64,000 bases of DNA, taken from the NCBI GenBank assembly GCA_030704615.1, contig CM060733.1:50654001-50718000 (forward strand), written 5' to 3'. Under the pieces are notes generated by a model. It was not told the DNA's origin. It did not search any database and saw nothing but the letters and a program-made list of their open reading frames with translations. Each line of letters starts with the position of its first letter. Positions within the stretch are counted from its first letter, which is position 1. The translations under genes and the position numbers were made by a program. This stretch comes from Takakia lepidozioides. Its lineage: Eukaryota; Streptophyta; Takakiopsida; Takakiales; Takakiaceae. This document shows positions 46,801 to 58,900 of the stretch, piece after piece.

Positions 46801-48780
46801 GCGTGGGCCCAACTATGGCACCTGGTGCTGCCACGCTGTGTACCAGTAACCAGTACTTTGCTCCAGGGTTCTACTCCACCCCACGGGGGAAGGCTGCGCC
46901 ACCCGTGTTAGATGTGCATTTCCATGGCGATTCTAGGCAACCTCCTTGGTTGACCTCCAGCCTAGAGGCGTCTAAGGCGTCGGCACTTTAGTGCTGGACT
47001 CTGCCTTTTTTGGCAGCTCTCTACAAAATAGCTTAACCACTTATAAAGCTAGTTAGCAATGTCTCCCATGGTCCTCCATGGCCACGGGGCCACTAAGCTA
47101 GAAATGGAACTTTGATAAGAGCTTCGCTACTTCATGCAAGCTTGCCCTCTCCTTAAACTTAATAATGGATATCTACCCTCACTTCCCTGACGTCATTGGG
47201 TTAGATTCCTAAAGGCCCTGTCTCTTTGGGCTTCACACCTGTGCTCATCACACATGCACATAAAGCTTCACACACATCCTCTTTGAAAGATGGTTAGTTC
47301 TTATAAATTTCTAGCAAACAATGCTATAAGGTCCCGACTTCTTGGAAAAGCTTAAACAACACATTGAACAATTGAATTCAGAGGTCAAGATAATATGGTT
47401 AGTCACCCTCTGAAACAAGTGGAGCTCGAGATGCACTAAATCGCTCGGTAAAATGGTACTCAAATCTGGTCCTCCTCCGGCCTCCTACTCGTCCTCAAGT
47501 CTCCCACTTCATGGAGTGTTTCCTCTACTTCTTGCCTCACATGGCCACAAGGCCTTGAGCTAGGACTATTCCGCTCTCATTATGCTTGCTTCTACTACTA
47601 AAGAGCCACAAGCTCAACCCTCTAGGATCTAGCTCTCTCAAGCTAACTAAACAAGCAAGAGGCCAAAGCAAATAAATGAGTCTATATGAAGAACAAGAGG
47701 AGCTTGCTCTTCTTTTATTGTGTTTTTGGGGCTTCTTAAACGAGTGGAGGATAGTTTTAAACTATTATTTCCTATAATTTAAAAACGATAGAACATAATA
47801 AACTAATAACCTTCGATTGAAAACCTTGGAGATAATGATAAATGTGGTTTCTTCATCCATCCAATGGATGACCAGTTGGCGCTAGGTTGTCTTCTTATCC
47901 ATCCAGCTTCCAGGTCAAAATTCTTTTTTTCATCCATTAGATGAGCTAGAATTCCATTTAATCGCCCTTTGCACATGCCTCCGGCTTGATAATTTGATGT
48001 CGTCTTTCATCACCTCCATAAATCACCAAACTTGGTGAAACATTATAATTAGATGCCCCGTAGCTGCCTGTAAATTCTCAGGGGAATCGGGGAAGAAAAG
48101 CCAATCCTTTCGCTGGTTTTTATGGTTTTGTCATACACGCAGTCTGCCGCTTCCTGGCAGTTAAAATACTCGTGGTGGGGTCTTTGGCCCTGCCACTGGG
48201 TCACAGATCTTCTGAAGTTCCCTTCTACTCACTTTGCATCGCTGAGGAGGTCAAAACTTCGTCGGGAAGCTCATTCACCCGTCGTTTGCTCCGATGCAGT
48301 ACTTGCTTGTCGCGATAATTCATCGTTATACAGATTGTTTCCTCCAATTGCCAAGACTCCTTGCCGCGCGCTCCTACTGGACTTGAAAGGCGGGAGAATA
48401 GAGAGATTGTAATCCGGGATTGGAACAGTCGTCATGTATTGTTTCGAACGGGTGTATGTTGTCGTTACTGGTACCGAATTGGCAGCCTAATTCGCTGTCG
48501 ATGCAGCGTCCTACGGTCATTTTGACGCCAGAGCTTCTCTCCATGGTCGTCTCAGACATGATCTAAGTTCCTACGTGCTTTACTAGCGATTCCCAGATAA
48601 CTTACAAACTGCCATGCTTTGGTAGTACAATGCCTAAATTGTTTGCCTTAAGATAAAAAACGATCTGAAAAGAAATTTGTACCAATATATGCATTTACAC
48701 TCTACACAAATCATGCACACATCCTTGTCTTGCGGCTAGCAGCTGACAATGACAGCCTAGAATTGTTCCAGCAAACACCC
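43862..48780. other. Repetitive or decayed DNA without a supported gene
   Basis: Nearly 5 kb with only short broken frames. A plus frame at 44229-44555 (RIKRFRSRFWQHEPEIRLIIEAY) and a minus frame at 48559-48374 (METTMERSSG-like start) are the longest, and neither has a recognised domain. 45130-45300 is GC-rich. A candidate LTR of the gag element could run from about 45304 (TGTTAGATG on the minus strand) to about 43862, but with no second copy this cannot be tested. Confidence 0.4.
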
Positions 48781-48784
48781 CAAC

Positions 48785-49020
48785 CCTACTGACTTAGAGG
48801 CTGTAGTGTCCAAAGCCATGTTTGTTTCTAGAAAATTGTCTGATGAAAATGAAGTTAGACAGAAAACATCCCTGGCCTTGTTTCTAGTCTGTGACATGGG
48901 GGATGACATCTTGGATGACCTCACTTGGGTCTACCCACTCTCGGCACCAGACTGAAATTTAACTCAGGGCAGTAATCCTACCTTTGAATAGCAAACAGAA
49001 GCTAAGAGGAAATGGAGAGT
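48785..49020 (+). repeat. Fragment of the LINE seen at 27765-27975
   Basis: Matches 27765-27975 in the same orientation, sharing TGTCCAAAGCCATG, GTGACATGGGGGA, GACATCTTGGATGACCTCA and GGTCTACCCACTCTCGGCA. Small indels and substitutions show two old copies of one family. Confidence 0.8.
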
Positions 49021-49269
49021 GCAATTACATCCAACTCAACTAATCACGCTAGTTCCTATGGTTAATTACATCTGCTACTCTCTCTAACAGACATTCATTT
49101 TTTTGCCTCGGTTATCCCACCATTTACTGGGGTCAGAAGAGTATTCATCCCACAGATTCTCCTCATATCTGTTACTTGTTTTTGGATACTTTCCTGTTGT
49201 CACGTTGGCAGTATCATGTCAAAGTCACTCCAAACAAGATTCACTCAACCAGCTAACTTGCGGAATTCA

Positions 49270-49345
49270 ACATGGAAATTTAGGGCAGATTTTGATAAGA
49301 AGAAAAAACAGGGTGAAATGTGTTGAAGAATGTGCCTCATTAGCA
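49270..49345 (-). repeat. Dispersed repeat matching 12985-13062
   Basis: The reverse complement reads CATTCTTCAACACATTTCA followed by a CCTGTTTTTTCTT stretch and CCCTAAATTTCC, as at 12985-13062. Confidence 0.7.
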
Positions 49346-49549
49346 GTGCCTGATTTTATCCATTGTGCCGCTGGTGCTGCGGCTTCTAGTTGACCATCTG
49401 TTTCTTGTTTGGTATGTTAATAACGTCTAAGTGGATGCAATGGATAGAAAGGATGGATACAATGGATGTAACACATCCAGTCTGCATTGCCTAGAAAGGG
49501 CTGATCAACCCGCGGTAATAGGTGCCACCCGTGGTAAAAGGCCCTGCAT

Positions 49550-49640
49550 GTTCGCTCCGGCATGCTGACGTGCCGTGAGCCTGTGCTGGGCTCATGGGCT
49601 CACAGGCTTACGCCTCCAGGCTCAAGGAATAGCAGCCCCC
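49550..49640 (+). repeat. Isolated element terminus resembling 12960 and 22955
   Basis: Palindromic GAGCCTGTG..CTCATGGGCTCACAGGCT sequence followed by CTCAAGGAATAGCAGCCCCC at 49621-49640. The last 15 bases differ by one from GGAATAGCAACCCCC at 22941-22955. No array or transposase is next to it, so it may be a short deletion derivative. Confidence 0.5.
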
Positions 49641-49779
49641 CTTTGAGCATGGTGGATTTTTTCACCATTTCAGAAGTACAGGTGGACAACGTAGACCACT
49701 CCTGCGCTGAAGAAGCCGACGTTCATGTTAAGGCACAAACTGAGAGTGCGAATGGGTACTAACATGGGCCCTCACAACG

Positions 49780-51359
49780 AAGTTTAAGCCATTTCCATTC
49801 TGGTCGTCACCATCTCGCATAACTGAAAGAAGCCATGCATTTGGCACACGAAGAATGCATTGGAGGGAAGAGCAAGACATTGGCAACACAATGCCAATGG
49901 GAACACAATGCGACGACGTAAAAAAAAGTCCACAAAATTCACATTAATCTCTGAACCCTAAAGACAGACTTATGGAGGCCTTCTAGCTTCACCTGCAACA
50001 CGAGAATGATATAGGCAGATCAACAGAAGCTCCCGAGCATGGGGAAAGCAGTTGCGCAGCAAAGCAAATGAAAAAGAAGACGTTTCGGTATACGTACACT
50101 TCCTTCCAAATCGTGTTGCACAAGATCCAAGCGCTACTTACATGAAAAAGCGGGCGAAGGGTGTGTAACCAAAGCAAATGAGAAACATGAAATAGGAAAG
50201 ACTGACGCTGCTGAGAACCTCCTCCGAAAACGCTTTCCTACGAGGCATATCTTTCACTAAACTTGCCACAACGTCTGCACATGATATTTCCAGAACACGC
50301 ACTACGGCATCGATAGAGACGGTGGCACGGTTCAAGAGACGGTGGTGAGGAGAGACGTTCCCTCGCATACGAAGCGTCGCCTTCAGCGTCTGTGTAAGCA
50401 GCTGACAATCACTTCCGCAAAGCACGATCACGTCCTAATCTGTATGCAATTATGAACAATGCATGTATGAACAGACATGCATACATGTGGGAAGATGCAT
50501 GCATGTATGACAACCTTCACATATGGATGCATGCATCGCGGTAATACAGTTGAAGTAAAACTGTTTCATGTAGTACGTGGGTGACGGCCTCCCAGCCTCA
50601 TGGGGGCGGGCAGGGGAGACAGGAAGCCCAATCCCTGGCGACTGCGGGCTTGCCGCGGGGGGGGGGGGGGGGGGGGAGGGGGAGGCCGCGTAGGCAGCCC
50701 CGCTGATGGCGCATTAAACTCTAGGGCCTCTTCTATTACTTGCCAAAACCCTGAAAGACTCCTGTCACACTTAAAATACAAATATTCATCAAATGAAGCT
50801 CATTAATATCAAGCACATGTTCAACTACTGAAGGTATATCTGTTATGTTTGGTTGCTTTCTGGTGAAGGTGCATCAAGATCTTCTCCCATTTTGCACTGA
50901 TGCGGGGTCTCTTCTTGAGTGAGGAGCCAATAAAACCTCTCTCTGCCTGCATAGCAAGTGATTCTGAAAACTCAAGAAGGACCATTGTCTGCATCTCCAC
51001 GCATCATCTGCAGTGTTGGGCATAGAACTGTAATGAGGCCAAAATTTTGATTTAAAAGACAGTTTTGATTACATTCTCAATGCCAAGAAGTGGAGGACTT
51101 CAATCTGAACTAAGAGGTCAATTGACCCTGCTGCTGCAATAGCTCTACAATGGGCAGAAGATTACACAGATTCAGACACCCACTCCCTCAGCAACTAACT
51201 AACCCTAGCCTGTAAACAGTTCCTGCTAAACCTCATCCTGTTAGCTAACTGCGCAGAGGAGTACTAGTTTAATATTTAGTATGACAGTTGTACAGCTGAA
51301 AGTTTGGACTGTGAACATTACTAAGTATGGAATAAGTTAGCACTGTCAAAGAAACTAGA
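49780..51359. other. Intergenic region downstream of the carrier gene
   Basis: No supported gene. It has ATGCATGC/CATACATG-rich simple sequence at 50460-50540 and a run of more than 20 G at about 50656-50678. A minus frame at 50431-50138 of 97 codons has no recognised domain. Sequence just left of 51360 would be the 3' untranslated region of the carrier. Confidence 0.5.
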
Positions 51360-54300
51360 TCACTGAGAACCAGCAAACTGGTTTCGTTGCTCATTGACCA
51401 GCCTTTGAAACTCTGTCTGGCTAGTGCTGATAATGTTCTTGGCGGCATCAAATGTTGTCAACCGGATGCTGCACACAACTCGTGATCAAATAAACTTTTT
51501 AGGCTGAATTCCAAAAAATGTAAGCCGTGTTCATTAGTGGTCGGATGAAACATGTAATGTGTATAGCAAAATCTCACAAATTGAGACCGACACAACCATA
51601 CTACGGCTTTCAAATGGGAGTGAGAATGTTTCGTCTCTTTTGAGACTGCAACTTACCTGCTGTTGGGTAGGTTTTTCAGAGCATTCGGAACAAAGCCTCG
51701 ATACAACCCAAGAAAGCCATCACGGGCAATAATACCTGCATAAGAATGTAAAATTCGGACTCCATAAACACTCGACCAAGATTATGCTCCATTCAATCCA
51801 TATTCATATAGTCTCCTTACAATAGATCCATTACAAATAAGGCACTCATTTGTTTAAGAACACAAGGCTGCACTGTGCCTCACTGGAAATGTTGGTCAAC
51901 CACACACGCACCAAAGTCACAAAATAACAAAATACGTGCAGAACCAGATGAAGGCGAACCTTTCGCAGTGGTTACTGGCCAAGATACCTTATCCTCACAA
52001 TGAAACTTCCTCATCTTCATCTAACTATGTTGATTCTAGACCGTGATTATCTGTCTGAATCCAATATCACGTCTGACCTGCTTACAGAGAGTACAAGATA
52101 AGATGCTACATGTCAAGGATTGGAGTGGTGTCCATAACTAAATCACATTGCTTCTAATGTAGGAATTCTACCTGGACACATCTTGAAGGATCCTAAATTT
52201 GACTAGCTGGGTTATGTTGAACTCATATTCTGTGGCAAAAAGAACATCATGGGGCAATAATCATCTGCCTGCGGTATACCTCCCTTCACCACAAACAACT
52301 GAGGTTTCACCTCTATTACTCTCCAAAACTTACAAGTCAAAAATACAGAAGTTGAGAGCAATGTAAGGTGCGATGCCCAATAGTGACGGGCCTAGACCCC
52401 TCCCAAATGATGCAACTCCCTCATCGCGTAGCATTGCAACTGCCACCTGACCCCACCATAGACTGTTAATTATAGCCTGCGATCACTCGCTAGATTTTCA
52501 CTTCCTCTGTCACACAATTTACTCTTGTTAAAACATAAAACTAGTTCAGTTACATGCGCCCCTGCCAAATTACAAATCTGGAACAGAATGAAATCCTTTT
52601 GAGGTTACTTGAATGGAATTTGAACATCCACATAAGCTAACATATGTAAAGCCTACCTACGAATGAGCTCACAAACTACTAAAATTTTGTCAAGTACACT
52701 CTGGTCAAGTGCAAATCCTGTCCAAATAAACAATGAACAAAGCAGGTGAGTAACAGAAGTACCTGACCCATAGACTTTGTAGCTGGATCCACAGCCAACC
52801 GTAGTCGCAAAACATCCAATGGATATGTCACCTGGCCAGCAGCGGATGTTCACAGAGGAAACTCACTTCAAATGGAATGAAAAACATTTACAAATGCCAA
52901 AGCCAGAATTACCATACATGTGACTCCCCACGTTATGTCTCCCAAACCTGTTTCTCTTCTTGCAACCCACTTAACAACTTTCAACTGAAACAAATATAAG
53001 ACCTGCTAATATTGGTTTTTTACCAGAGTGGACGTCATTCCAGCACATGCGCCTGCTGCTAGCCTGCCCACCACAGAAATCTCCTGCCTTTCTCCCTTGA
53101 GAAGTTTCTGCATTTTACAAATTACAGACCGAAGTACCTCGCAGTAGCTGATGAGAAATCTTCAAATCCGACACATTAGGTGCAGATCTTTCACTAAGCA
53201 TGTTTACAAATGGCTATACAGCAAAGTTTTCAATCCCAGTGTTCTTGCTTATATATAGGAGCTAGCATTGTCCAGGTAAGGCTAATTTCTGGCGGAAACA
53301 ACTAGAAGCGGATGTGTTTTTTCCTTGAAACAATTCCCTGGTATCTTCTCTCCAACTGAACTTTATGCTAAGAGTCTTGTGTACATTCTCACGACTATAG
53401 ACATTTTGAGTTTTGATTTCGCTGTCTTGCCTATTTTCCAGTAAAAATGGATTGTATAATACACAATTGACAAGGGTCAGATAGCAAATTTTCACTAGTC
53501 TTACCTTATATGACTCGTAGGCAAAAAGCTGCACTGCACTGTAGGGTATCACTCGGATCACCTGCCACACAAACCCCAAAAGTGTTTTGAGTCAAACTTC
53601 TAATTTAAAACTCTTTCTCTCCAACGAGCTTCCATTGACAGAACTCCACCCGAATATTTGTTGGCGCATACCTGTGGAATGTTTCCCCTCCCCAATAACC
53701 TTTGAATGCCTTTCTTCCGCTCCCCAATCTTCATTATTGCCTGTAGTTCAAACAGTGGATGCCATTAGTGCGGGTATCACTCTGATCACCTGCCCCACAA
53801 AAAGGGTATCACTCTGATCACCTGCCCCACAAAACCCCAAAAGTGTTTTGAGTCAAACTTCTAATTTAAAACTCTTTCTCTCCAACGAGCTTCCATTGAC
53901 AGAACTCCACCCCGAGATTTGTTGGCGCATACCTGTGTAATGTTTCCCCTCCAATAACCTTTGATGCCTTCTTCGCTCCCAATCTTCATTATTGCCTGTA
54001 GTTCAACAGTGATGCCATTAGTGGCAAGTTGGGGTTTCCACAATCGGACTGCTGACATCTGTTGAAGTTTCTTGCCAACATGCTCTCTTTGATTTACATT
54101 CAACAAGCTACAAAGGAATGGACAATTACACTACACGACCTTAATATATGGGTGGGCGAACTGGAAGGAACTGTCTCATACCTCTGATGCTTACCTCTAT
54201 AAAGCCGATTCCCCTCTTGGTGCCCTCTTGAGCCATTCGCACCCCATGTACCTGCACACGAAACCAGAACCCAACATTTAACACCGTACTCTGGCACACA

Positions 54301-54861
54301 TTATCGTCATCCCTTCATCCAAACACAACACTGATGTTCAAAAGACATGTACAACTGAAATCGACAGAAAAACCAAAAATGCCGAGACTTCAAAAATGAA
54401 GTCCCTGAACCTCCGAAAGGGTTTAAGAGCCACAATGGCATCTCTCTGCTTTTCCCCACACACATGCTTGTGAATGCACTTCTAAACTGTGTAATTCTAC
54501 TGCAGGTTCATACTCCAGATTGAAATCCTCAAAACAAGTAGAAACCTCAAGTAGTCACTGCAAATTCTGATCTATGCCCTAAAATAAGGGCATACAGTGC
54601 CCTCGATTTTTTTCCAGCTTTCTACCCAACTCTCAGGAAACGCACAACAAGGTTTCACCAATACCTCACCTGCATAAGAAGTTTGATTCTGTCCAACGGG
54701 GCTGTCACAGTCTTTGCAGCAGCTCCCGCTACAGCCCCAGCGGCAAACAATGCCAACTCCTTTGGGGCATAGCTGATGATGGCTACTGGGTGTTTCAACA
54801 ATTGCTCAATGCTGGGCTGCTCTCTCACCATATCCTCCGCCTTCACCTGCATGCCTCCCAC
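51360..54861 (-). CDS. Mitochondrial carrier family protein (TAAC-like adenine nucleotide carrier), one exon apparently missing
   Basis: Nine exons read right to left: 54861-54670, 54251-54195, 53995-53933, 53561-53505, 53107-53024, 52831-52763, 52446-52334, 51735-51657 and 51468-51360. They spell LFAAGAVAGAAAKTVTAPLDRIKLLMQ (repeat 1, PxDxxK), GYWRGNITQ, VIRVIPYSAVQLFAYESYK, AAGACAGMTSTL, TYPLDVLRLRLAVD (repeat 2), LGPSLLGIAPYIALNFCIFDL, LYRGFVPNALKNLPNS and IRLTTFDAAKN. The closest match from memory is the plant thylakoid/plastid ADP-ATP carrier group. The third PxDxxRRQ segment (helix 5) is absent, and exon 7 (phase 2) does not fit exon 8 (needs phase 1), so an exon is missing from this sequence. 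No transit peptide is visible; the first exon may start at ATG 54852 or be preceded by unseen exons. Confidence 0.88.
53547..54010. repeat. Tandem duplication around carrier exon 3
   Basis: Segment 53547-53770 repeats as 53806-54010, with an extra partial unit (GGGTATCACTCTGATCACCTGCCCCACAAA) between. The left copy contains a second version of exon 3 (53672-53740). Against the right copy it has single extra bases in homopolymers: CCCC for CC, GAA for GA, TTT for TT, CC for C, AAA for AA, GG for G. The net change is +6, so the copy keeps length in phase but scrambles the middle of the peptide. Confidence 0.9.
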
Positions 54862-55983
54862 CCGGGAGTAGCAAATCCAGAACCAGCAGGAACCCTACTA
54901 GGGTCACCGATATTACCGCGCTGATCAGTGCCCCTTTACTATTCACTACCTCTGTTTCACCCCAAGCTCGGCTCCGACACGTGCCTATAACTCGTTGGTT
55001 ACAATACTATCAAATTTCTCCCAACCATTGGTTGAATGCCACGTAGTTTATTCTCGCTGGTAATTTTGTTCTGGCTGAAGAAATGGCCAGGATTAAGTTA
55101 TTTACTAGTTACTAGTTACTGCGCTGGGGCTGTCCTGCCTCTTTCTCGAGCGCAGCTATGGTAGAGCGTGAAGCTGTGTCCTTGCTGTGCCCACTTTGAT
55201 TGATCATCCCATCAGCCCGAGGACTTGTGCAGTGCGGGTTAGCGTTGAAGTTGGATCTGAGGCATACCGATGGATTTTTGTGCGGCTGTATAGTGCACTG
55301 TTTGGTTGTCCCTAGTGATCATCTCTGTCACTTCTTTTTCCACCGCTCTATACGTACCGGAGCTTTCATACAGAGTTTCTGTGTAACTTGGTTTCAAATG
55401 CTGGGGTCCACCTCGAAGTGCAGTCGTTGCTGAGTCGATGGTGGAGAATGGCCGTTATTCTAGGTGCAGGAGAGGAATTGCTTGTGCCTGGGCTTCGAGT
55501 TGCTTCGAGGATCTGAACATGCCGGATATGCTTTTTTGGATGTGACTTTTGCTTTTGTTCGTGTGTGTTGTTACAGACGCGTGAGCTGTTCAAGAATTAT
55601 AACTAGCATGAGTGAGGTGATCTCATTCACCGAGTAGTTGTGCGGACTGTTTTAACATGGAAGTCATTATTCCCTGCCTTACAGTTGGAAACCTACCATA
55701 CTGTACAATCGTCCCACTTCCTTCCCCACGGTCTCCCCATTGTGTCTGAACTCTGCCAAAGTGCTTTGTCGGTGCGCGTGAGAAGACATGAATACTGGAG
55801 GACACTCTAATGGAGACCAGTCATGGACATAGCACTCTTTCCTAGAACACGGTGTCCAAGCTAATTTGAAGAGGTTTACCCATGAGAAATTCTCTTCCAA
55901 TGTAGAGTCATCAGAGGCCATCTTAAAAAATAATTATTTAAGCAGGAAGGAGGCGTGTGTAAGGCTCCAGTAATCCAGCAGCC
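54862..55983. promoter_or_regulatory. Shared upstream region of the divergent carrier and ArfGAP genes
   Basis: About 1.1 kb between the first visible coding exons of the two genes, which point away from each other. It must hold the 5' untranslated region and promoter of the ArfGAP gene and probably of the carrier. No clear TATA box was identified. A TTACTAGTTACTAGTTACT repeat lies at about 55100-55119. Frames at 55366-55593 and 55679-55921 (minus) look non-coding. Confidence 0.5.
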
Positions 55984-58900
55984 ATGCATTTTCCAAAGCT
56001 GGATGATTCGCCTATGTTTCGGAAACAGGTGGATTCACTTCACTTTCGTCTCCTAGCATTCATGTGTAGCCCTATCGTTACATGCAGTTTTTTTTGTGGT
56101 CTGAATTTAGCATTGACTGCATAGTTTAATTATCTCTCTCTGAATATGTTAATTTGTTTCCCTTGTCATTGTGTATTTTGAGGTCTCTTGAGCTTAAACT
56201 TCTTTGCCACTGATAGATATGAAATTTATGCAAGGTCCATTATCGATTTCTGAGGTTGAGAGGCCTATGTTTTGGAATTTTTTGTCAAGTTCAAGTGACT
56301 GTATTTTGTCTTCTGCTACACCTAATAATGTAGATGTTCCTCGAAGAAAGTACGGCTACTAGTCGGCGACATATAATCCCTTTAAGACTGATCAACTCCA
56401 TGTTTAGACTGGCGAAAGTGATTTGACTTCTCAGAACTGTACTGCTGGCTTTGTCTGTATTTGTTATTTCTGAAATGAGCTCTTGGATGGTCTTTGAGAT
56501 AAACCTTCGACAGTTGACTTAGCTGGATGATTGTAGAGGTGTAGTTAGCAACAATGTGGTGTGTAACCTTCCTCTACTCAGTTTTTCCCAAGTTCTGCGA
56601 AGGACCAATATTTCGCAATTGATTAATGTGTTCGGAGACATTAATCGCCAATCTGGCTTGTGGTGTGTATGTGTCTTTGCTGGAGAAAATTTGGCCGAAT
56701 TAGGGAGGTGATGTTGTTATTGTGTGACCTTTTGTTTTTGAACCTGTGAAAAGGACTGCCTCTTGGACAGATGATCTCAAGGACTTATTTGTGGCCTTCT
56801 ATGGAAGCCATGCCTTATTCTGAAATTGTGGAGCCTAGGCTAAGTTTCACGCTCTTTTGCAGCTTCAAGCACTTGAGGAAAGTGCAGAGGCATTGAGGGA
56901 GCGATGTCAACGATTTTACAAGGGGTGTCGGAAATACACGTGATTTTCCAACTGCTGCAATTGCCTTGCATGTGCATTTATTGTGGATCATAGTGGCACC
57001 CCTGTGCTCTGGCACAAATTTCCTCCTGATTTAAAACTTGCTGCAAGTACAAACATATGTATAGGGAATGCAATGCCTTTCCGGAGTGCATCTACATATG
57101 GAAGTGTGGTGTGTTCTGTCAAATAACCTGGATATGGGAGTCCAGTTGTGCATGAGTTGAGTGATTGTTTCATCATGTGCAATCACAGGGAGGGACTTGG
57201 AGAAGCATATGACGGGGACATCGCTTTTGCAAGTGCTTTGGAAACTTTTGGAGGAGGCCATGATGATCCCATCAGTGTTGCTGTTGGAGGTTCTCCCTTT
57301 AGCGGCAGTGTCTCTTTTTTCCTTATCTAGCCTTTCATTAGATAACATCTTATGCTTGCTGGCAGAGTGGTCTTTGGTGAACAAGGATGCAGATCGAGTA
57401 TGTTTCATATATAATGCAATTATGGTGTAGGTTATCTTGTACTTCCCTCATGTCTATATGTGCTACCACCCGTGCAGTCTTCCTGGATTTTGTAGTATTT
57501 TGGCCACCCTTCATTACTGTCTCTGAGATGGACTTGGGCTCGATCTTTTGGTGCAGAGTACTAATCACTTTTTGGGATGCAATTTCCTCTTCCAGAGGTG
57601 CTTACACCTCAGTGGTGCCGTGCTGACATCTGTAGCTTCTGTCAAATTGATTAAACACTAGTTGCAATGTAACAGGGCCTGTGATGACAAAGTTCACCAT
57701 TGCTCTGAGAGAGATCGGGACTTATAAGGAGGTTCTTCGTTCACAGGTCCCTCATTTCACTTATTGGGGAACATGCTGGTCACTAGCTCGAAGACACTCT
57801 TTGAATGCAGCTGTCATATGATGTTAGGTTCTCTGAAATGATCGAGTGGGCTGAGAAAGCATGCAGGAGCTTAGAAATGTCAACGTGGTTGGATTCTTCT
57901 TTGCAGTATAAGGACAGCCGCAACATTTTCCCTATGACTGTAAATAAGATGTGTGGTTGGAGGCTTTTGCTTCTTTTCTGGTATTCTTCCTCTTCAGCTG
58001 TCAAGAACAGCAATAGTTGTAGCAATGACCATTAAGTTGTACTCGGTTATGCAGGTGGAGCACATGCTGAATGACCGCCTGGCGCAGTTTGTTAGTATTG
58101 ATCTCCAAGATGTCAAGGTGCACCTCTCTTTTCTAAGATAATGTATGTGACATTCTCTTTACCTCCCATGCCAAACAAAGCCAATGATATGGTGAAAACA
58201 CACAACAACCGCTGACATGGGTTTAGTGTCCACCCCATTCGTTGGGGGGTGTTGAAGCGGAGTGTATGAGTAATGACCCGATTTCTCTCCTTTGGGGGTG
58301 ACTGATGGCAGAACGTCAAGGTTGGTGAGGAGCTCTCGACTGAGGATATGGCAGGGCTGTTGTCATATCATAGCTGTGGTCATGGCGCCCAGTGGGGCTT
58401 TAAATTCTTGTTGCTGCAAGGAAGGACACGCTTCAATTTATCTGCTTAGGGTTCTGCAACTGATTGTTGTGGATTTGCAATCAGCTCTCTGGGTTGCCAG
58501 TTGTCTTGTCTTGTGCGTGTCTCCTCTTGGGAAGTATGCACATCCATTTTGTGCCTGCTATCGCTTTTGTCGTCATGCTAAGATGCAAACCTTTCTCCGT
58601 GATTGGTCATGGTTTGGAAGGGCATTGACCTGTAGTCCAACATGAAGTACTTTTTTGGGTTGTTAAGCTGTTGCTCCGTTTTTTACGAGCCTGCACCCCA
58701 TTTGGCTTCGTTGTTCTGCTCTCATAACCTTCTTGGCCAGGGGGCCCCAGAGACAATACTTCACTGAGGTCTAGCAAGTAATTCCCTTTCTCCTTGTTTG
58801 TCTGACTGGCTGTCTCCTCATGCTTGGTCCAACGCAGGTGTCCATTTCAGCAGTCGTGTGACCTTTCGTACTTCTCTCTTGCTTATTCTGGTTTCTGTTC

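Noticed and set aside
48122-48412. Plus ORF of 96 codons opening MVLSYTQSAASW
   Set aside because: No domain, no splice or promoter context, surrounded by repeat debris.
50600-50806. ORFs with poly-Gly or poly-Pro runs
   Set aside because: They are readings through a G homopolymer of more than 20 bases.
55679-55921. Minus ORF as a transit-peptide exon of the carrier
   Set aside because: It is not Ser/Arg-rich like a plastid transit peptide and has acidic residues at its start.
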